NCBI RefSeq assembly: GCF_024347395.1
Contig: NZ_AP025472.1
Span: 2,852,001-2,916,000 of the forward strand
DNA: 64,000 nt
Reading direction: 5' to 3'
Source: Vibrio cortegadensis
GTDB lineage: Bacteria; Pseudomonadota; Gammaproteobacteria; Enterobacterales; Vibrionaceae
Shown here: positions 62,092 to 64,000 of the stretch, piece by piece
Layout: each line of letters opens with the position of its first letter
Position numbering within the stretch: the stretch's first letter is position 1
Position numbers and translations under genes: made by a program
The notes under the pieces: model-generated
The model's database searches: none
Told to the model about the DNA's origin: nothing
What the model saw: only the letters and a program-made list of their open reading frames with translations

Positions 62092-63159
62092 TTATTTATG
62101 GTATGGCTTAGATAAGTCATGCACCGCTTCAACAAACACACCTGCATTCTCAGGTGGAACATCTAAGTGGATACCGTGACCTAAGTTGAAAACATGTCCT
62201 GTTCCTGCATCACCAAACCCTTCAAGAATAGAGCTAACTTCTTGGCGAATACGTTCAGGCTGAGCGTAAAGAATCGATGGATCCATATTGCCTTGTAGAG
62301 CGACTTTGTCACCAATGCGAGCTTTTGCATCAGCAATGTTAATCGTCCAATCTAGGCCAACCGCATCACAACCTGTTGCCGCAATTGATTCTAACCACAT
62401 GCCACCATTTTTGGTAAACAAAGTAACTGGAACACGGCGACCTTCGTTTTCACGAATCAGTCCATCAACAATTTTATGCATGTAACGAAGTGAGAACTCA
62501 TTGTAATCACGAGGCGTTAATACTCCACCCCACGTATCAAATACCATCACCGACTGAGCGCCTGCTTTAATCTGTGCATTTAAGTATTCAATAACCGTGT
62601 CAGCCAGTTTATCTAGCAGCAGGTGCAAGGTTGCTGGCTCTGCATACATCATTTTTTTGATCTTTGTGAAGGCTTTAGAGCTGCTACCTTCAACCATGTA
62701 TGTCGCTAGTGTCCAAGGGCTACCAGAAAAACCAATCAAAGGCACTTCGCCTTTTAGATCTTTACGAATTTGGCGTACTGCATTCATTACGTACTGAAGT
62801 TCACCTTCAGGATCTGGCACACCGATTTTTTCTACATCTGCTTTGCAAGTAATTGGTCGCTCGAATTTCGGACCTTCGCCAGTTTCAAAGTATAGGCCAA
62901 GTCCCATAGCGTCAGGGATGGTTAAAATGTCTGAGAATAAGATCGCAGCATCAAGAGGGAAACGACGCAAAGGCTGAAGCGTCACTTCTGATGCTAGCTC
63001 TGCGTTTTTACACAAAGACATGAAATCGCCTGCTTGTGCACGCGTAGCTTTATATTCTGGTAGGTAACGGCCTGCTTGGCGCATCATCCAAACCGGAGTG
63101 CAATCTACAGGTTGCTTAAGTAAGGCGCGTAGATAGCGATCATTTTTTAATTCTGTCAT
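62092..63159 (-). CDS. hemE: Uroporphyrinogen decarboxylase
   Basis: HemE decarboxylates uroporphyrinogen III to coproporphyrinogen III in heme synthesis. The 355-residue TIM barrel has the signature PVWMMRQAGRYLPEY, ILFSDILTIPDAMG (catalytic Asp) and GFSGSPWTLATYM. GGAAG precedes the ATG. It follows nudC on the same strand with a 292-bp gap that holds a candidate small RNA. Confidence 0.98.
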   Translation of the reverse strand: MTELKNDRYLRALLKQPVDCTPVWMMRQAGRYLPEYKATRAQAGDFMSLCKNAELASEVTLQPLRRFPLDAAILFSDILTIPDAMGLGLYFETGEGPKFERPITCKADVEKIGVPDPEGELQYVMNAVRQIRKDLKGEVPLIGFSGSPWTLATYMVEGSSSKAFTKIKKMMYAEPATLHLLLDKLADTVIEYLNAQIKAGAQSVMVFDTWGGVLTPRDYNEFSLRYMHKIVDGLIRENEGRRVPVTLFTKNGGMWLESIAATGCDAVGLDWTINIADAKARIGDKVALQGNMDPSILYAQPERIRQEVSSILEGFGDAGTGHVFNLGHGIHLDVPPENAGVFVEAVHDLSKPYHK

Positions 63160-63341
63160 TCCGTTCTTCCAATTAAAGCTATATCTATTTATTTGCCATT
63201 ATTCTAACACTGATTTAACTGTAAAAGCTGTGTGCTTTGCAACCTAGATCAAGTTATTAACTTTTAAATCAATGCTTAATTTGCACCTGTTTATAGAGCG
63301 TGATAAAAATTTGCTCGCTAGCGAAAATTAAAATAATAAAT

Positions 63342-63414
63342 ACTGAGTATGAGAGTACTCAGCATCTCATAACGACATCTTACTTACCCCCTCCTTGACC
63401 GGAGGGGTTTTTTT
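63342..63414 (+). ncRNA. Candidate small RNA between nudC and hemE
   Basis: A strong terminator on the plus strand (CCCCTCC, TTGACC, GGAGGGG, then seven T; 63388-63414) has no plus-strand gene before it. Both neighbours read on the minus strand. Forty bases upstream is a 7-bp hairpin CTGAGTA/TACTCAG (63343-63362). Before that lies a promoter-like TTGCTC-N17-TAATAA (63311-63339). A transcript of about 73 nt would have a 5' hairpin, a single-stranded middle (CATCTCATAACGACATCTTA) and a 3' terminator, the usual form of an Hfq-type sRNA. Confidence 0.5.
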
Positions 63415-63451
63415 ATCATTTGAAAGCTATTTTGTTGAATTACCATCGTTT

Positions 63452-64000
63452 TCACGTGGTCGGTTCATGTAGCAGATCGAGCGTATGTTCAATCAACGCA
63501 CGAGCAATCGTCCCTTCAGGCGCAACAGCTGGCATCTCACTCGGCAAGAACCACTGCGCATCGGTCAGCTCGCTATAATCTGGTTTTAACTCCCCTGACT
63601 CATATTCTGCGATATAAGCCATCATCATACTGGATGGAAATGCCCATGGTTGGCTACCGAAATATTGAATATTTTTCACATCAATTCCAGTTTCTTCTTT
63701 TACTTCTCTCGCTACACATTGCTCTAACGTCTCGCCCACTTCTAAGAAGCCTGCAATAACTGTGTACATACCATTACGGTGCCTTGGATGTTGCGCTAAA
63801 AGTATCTGCTTACTATTTCTTACCCCAACAATAATGCATGGAAAAATACGCGGATAATGCAATGTCCGGCAATCTCCACACTGCATAGCTAACTGATTAT
63901 GGTTTAGGTGATTGCGTCCTCCGCACTGAGCGCAGAAACGCATAGTTTGTGTCATGTATCCATACTGCACAGCTTTGCTTGCGAGAAGAAAAAGTGCTTC
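63452..64000 (-). CDS. nudC: NAD(H) diphosphatase / RNA de-NADding enzyme NudC, 5' end outside window
   Basis: NudC hydrolyses NADH and removes NAD caps from RNA. The frame is open to the right edge (183 codons), so the N-terminal part of a protein of usually about 257 residues is missing. Seen are the zinc ribbon (CAQCGG and CGDC), the Nudix box GFLEVGETLEQCVAREVKEE, and the NADH-specific SQPWAFPSS. An internal ATG is not the true start because the reading continues upstream with matching family sequence. Confidence 0.95.
   Translation of the reverse strand, partial: EALFLLASKAVQYGYMTQTMRFCAQCGGRNHLNHNQLAMQCGDCRTLHYPRIFPCIIVGVRNSKQILLAQHPRHRNGMYTVIAGFLEVGETLEQCVAREVKEETGIDVKNIQYFGSQPWAFPSSMMMAYIAEYESGELKPDYSELTDAQWFLPSEMPAVAPEGTIARALIEHTLDLLHEPTT

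Noticed and set aside
1..64000. CRISPR array, tRNA or rRNA genes
   Set aside because: No regularly spaced repeats of CRISPR type and no cloverleaf or rRNA sequence was recognised on reading; a covariance-model search would be decisive.

Overview
The window is a chromosomal segment of a gamma-proteobacterium of the family Vibrionaceae, most likely a Vibrio. The call rests on gene order and protein content: cysE-gpsA-secB-yibN next to gpmI, pfkA-fieF-cpxP/cpxRA-trmL-fxsA-aspA-dcu, the CrbSR-type acetate regulators with actP and acs, aroQ-accBC-prmA-dusB-fis, and purHD, hupA, hemE, nudC. No rRNA or tRNA gene and no CRISPR array was seen. Both ends cut genes: cysE on the left and nudC on the right.

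Layout. 1-2926: core genes on the minus strand. About 3243-8939: a compact integrated element of about 5.7 kb between the normally divergent neighbours yibN and gpmI. It has a tyrosine integrase, a candidate palindromic replication origin, a minus-strand replication operon (HTH regulator, RHH-like protein, SF3-type helicase), and a plus-strand set (34-residue peptide, serine recombinase, TM2/SHOCT-like membrane protein, unknown protein). Matching 13-bp repeats and repeated arm-type motifs mark its ends. It looks like a minimal phage satellite or similar island and is the main accessory feature here.

8979-20325: gpmI, a TetR regulator, a DHH-family protein, envC, pfkA, fieF, the Cpx envelope-stress locus with a clear CpxR box, trmL and fxsA. 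20612-34786: an anaerobic and arginine block. It holds aspA and a dcu carrier, a YfcC-type transporter with arcA, arcC and argF (arginine deiminase pathway), pyrBI with a typical attenuator leader, an ArgR-family regulator, and dsbD. The non-coding DNA around the arginine genes is long, AT-rich and repeat-rich.

34994-47655: the acetate block. It holds a CrbR-like regulator, a DUF4212/actP-like symporter pair, the CrbS-like sensor kinase, an MFS carrier, a DUF294/CBS protein with a DEDDh exonuclease, and acs. 47949-52806: aroQ, accBC, prmA and dusB-fis behind a GC-rich-discriminator promoter. 52927-54327: an orphan MSHA-like prepilin, a coiled-coil protein and zntR. 54611-64000: purH, a MITE-like intergenic region, purD, yjaH, hupA, a CNNM/CBS protein, yjaG, a 2-hydroxyacid dehydrogenase, hemE, an orphan terminator suggesting a small RNA, and nudC.
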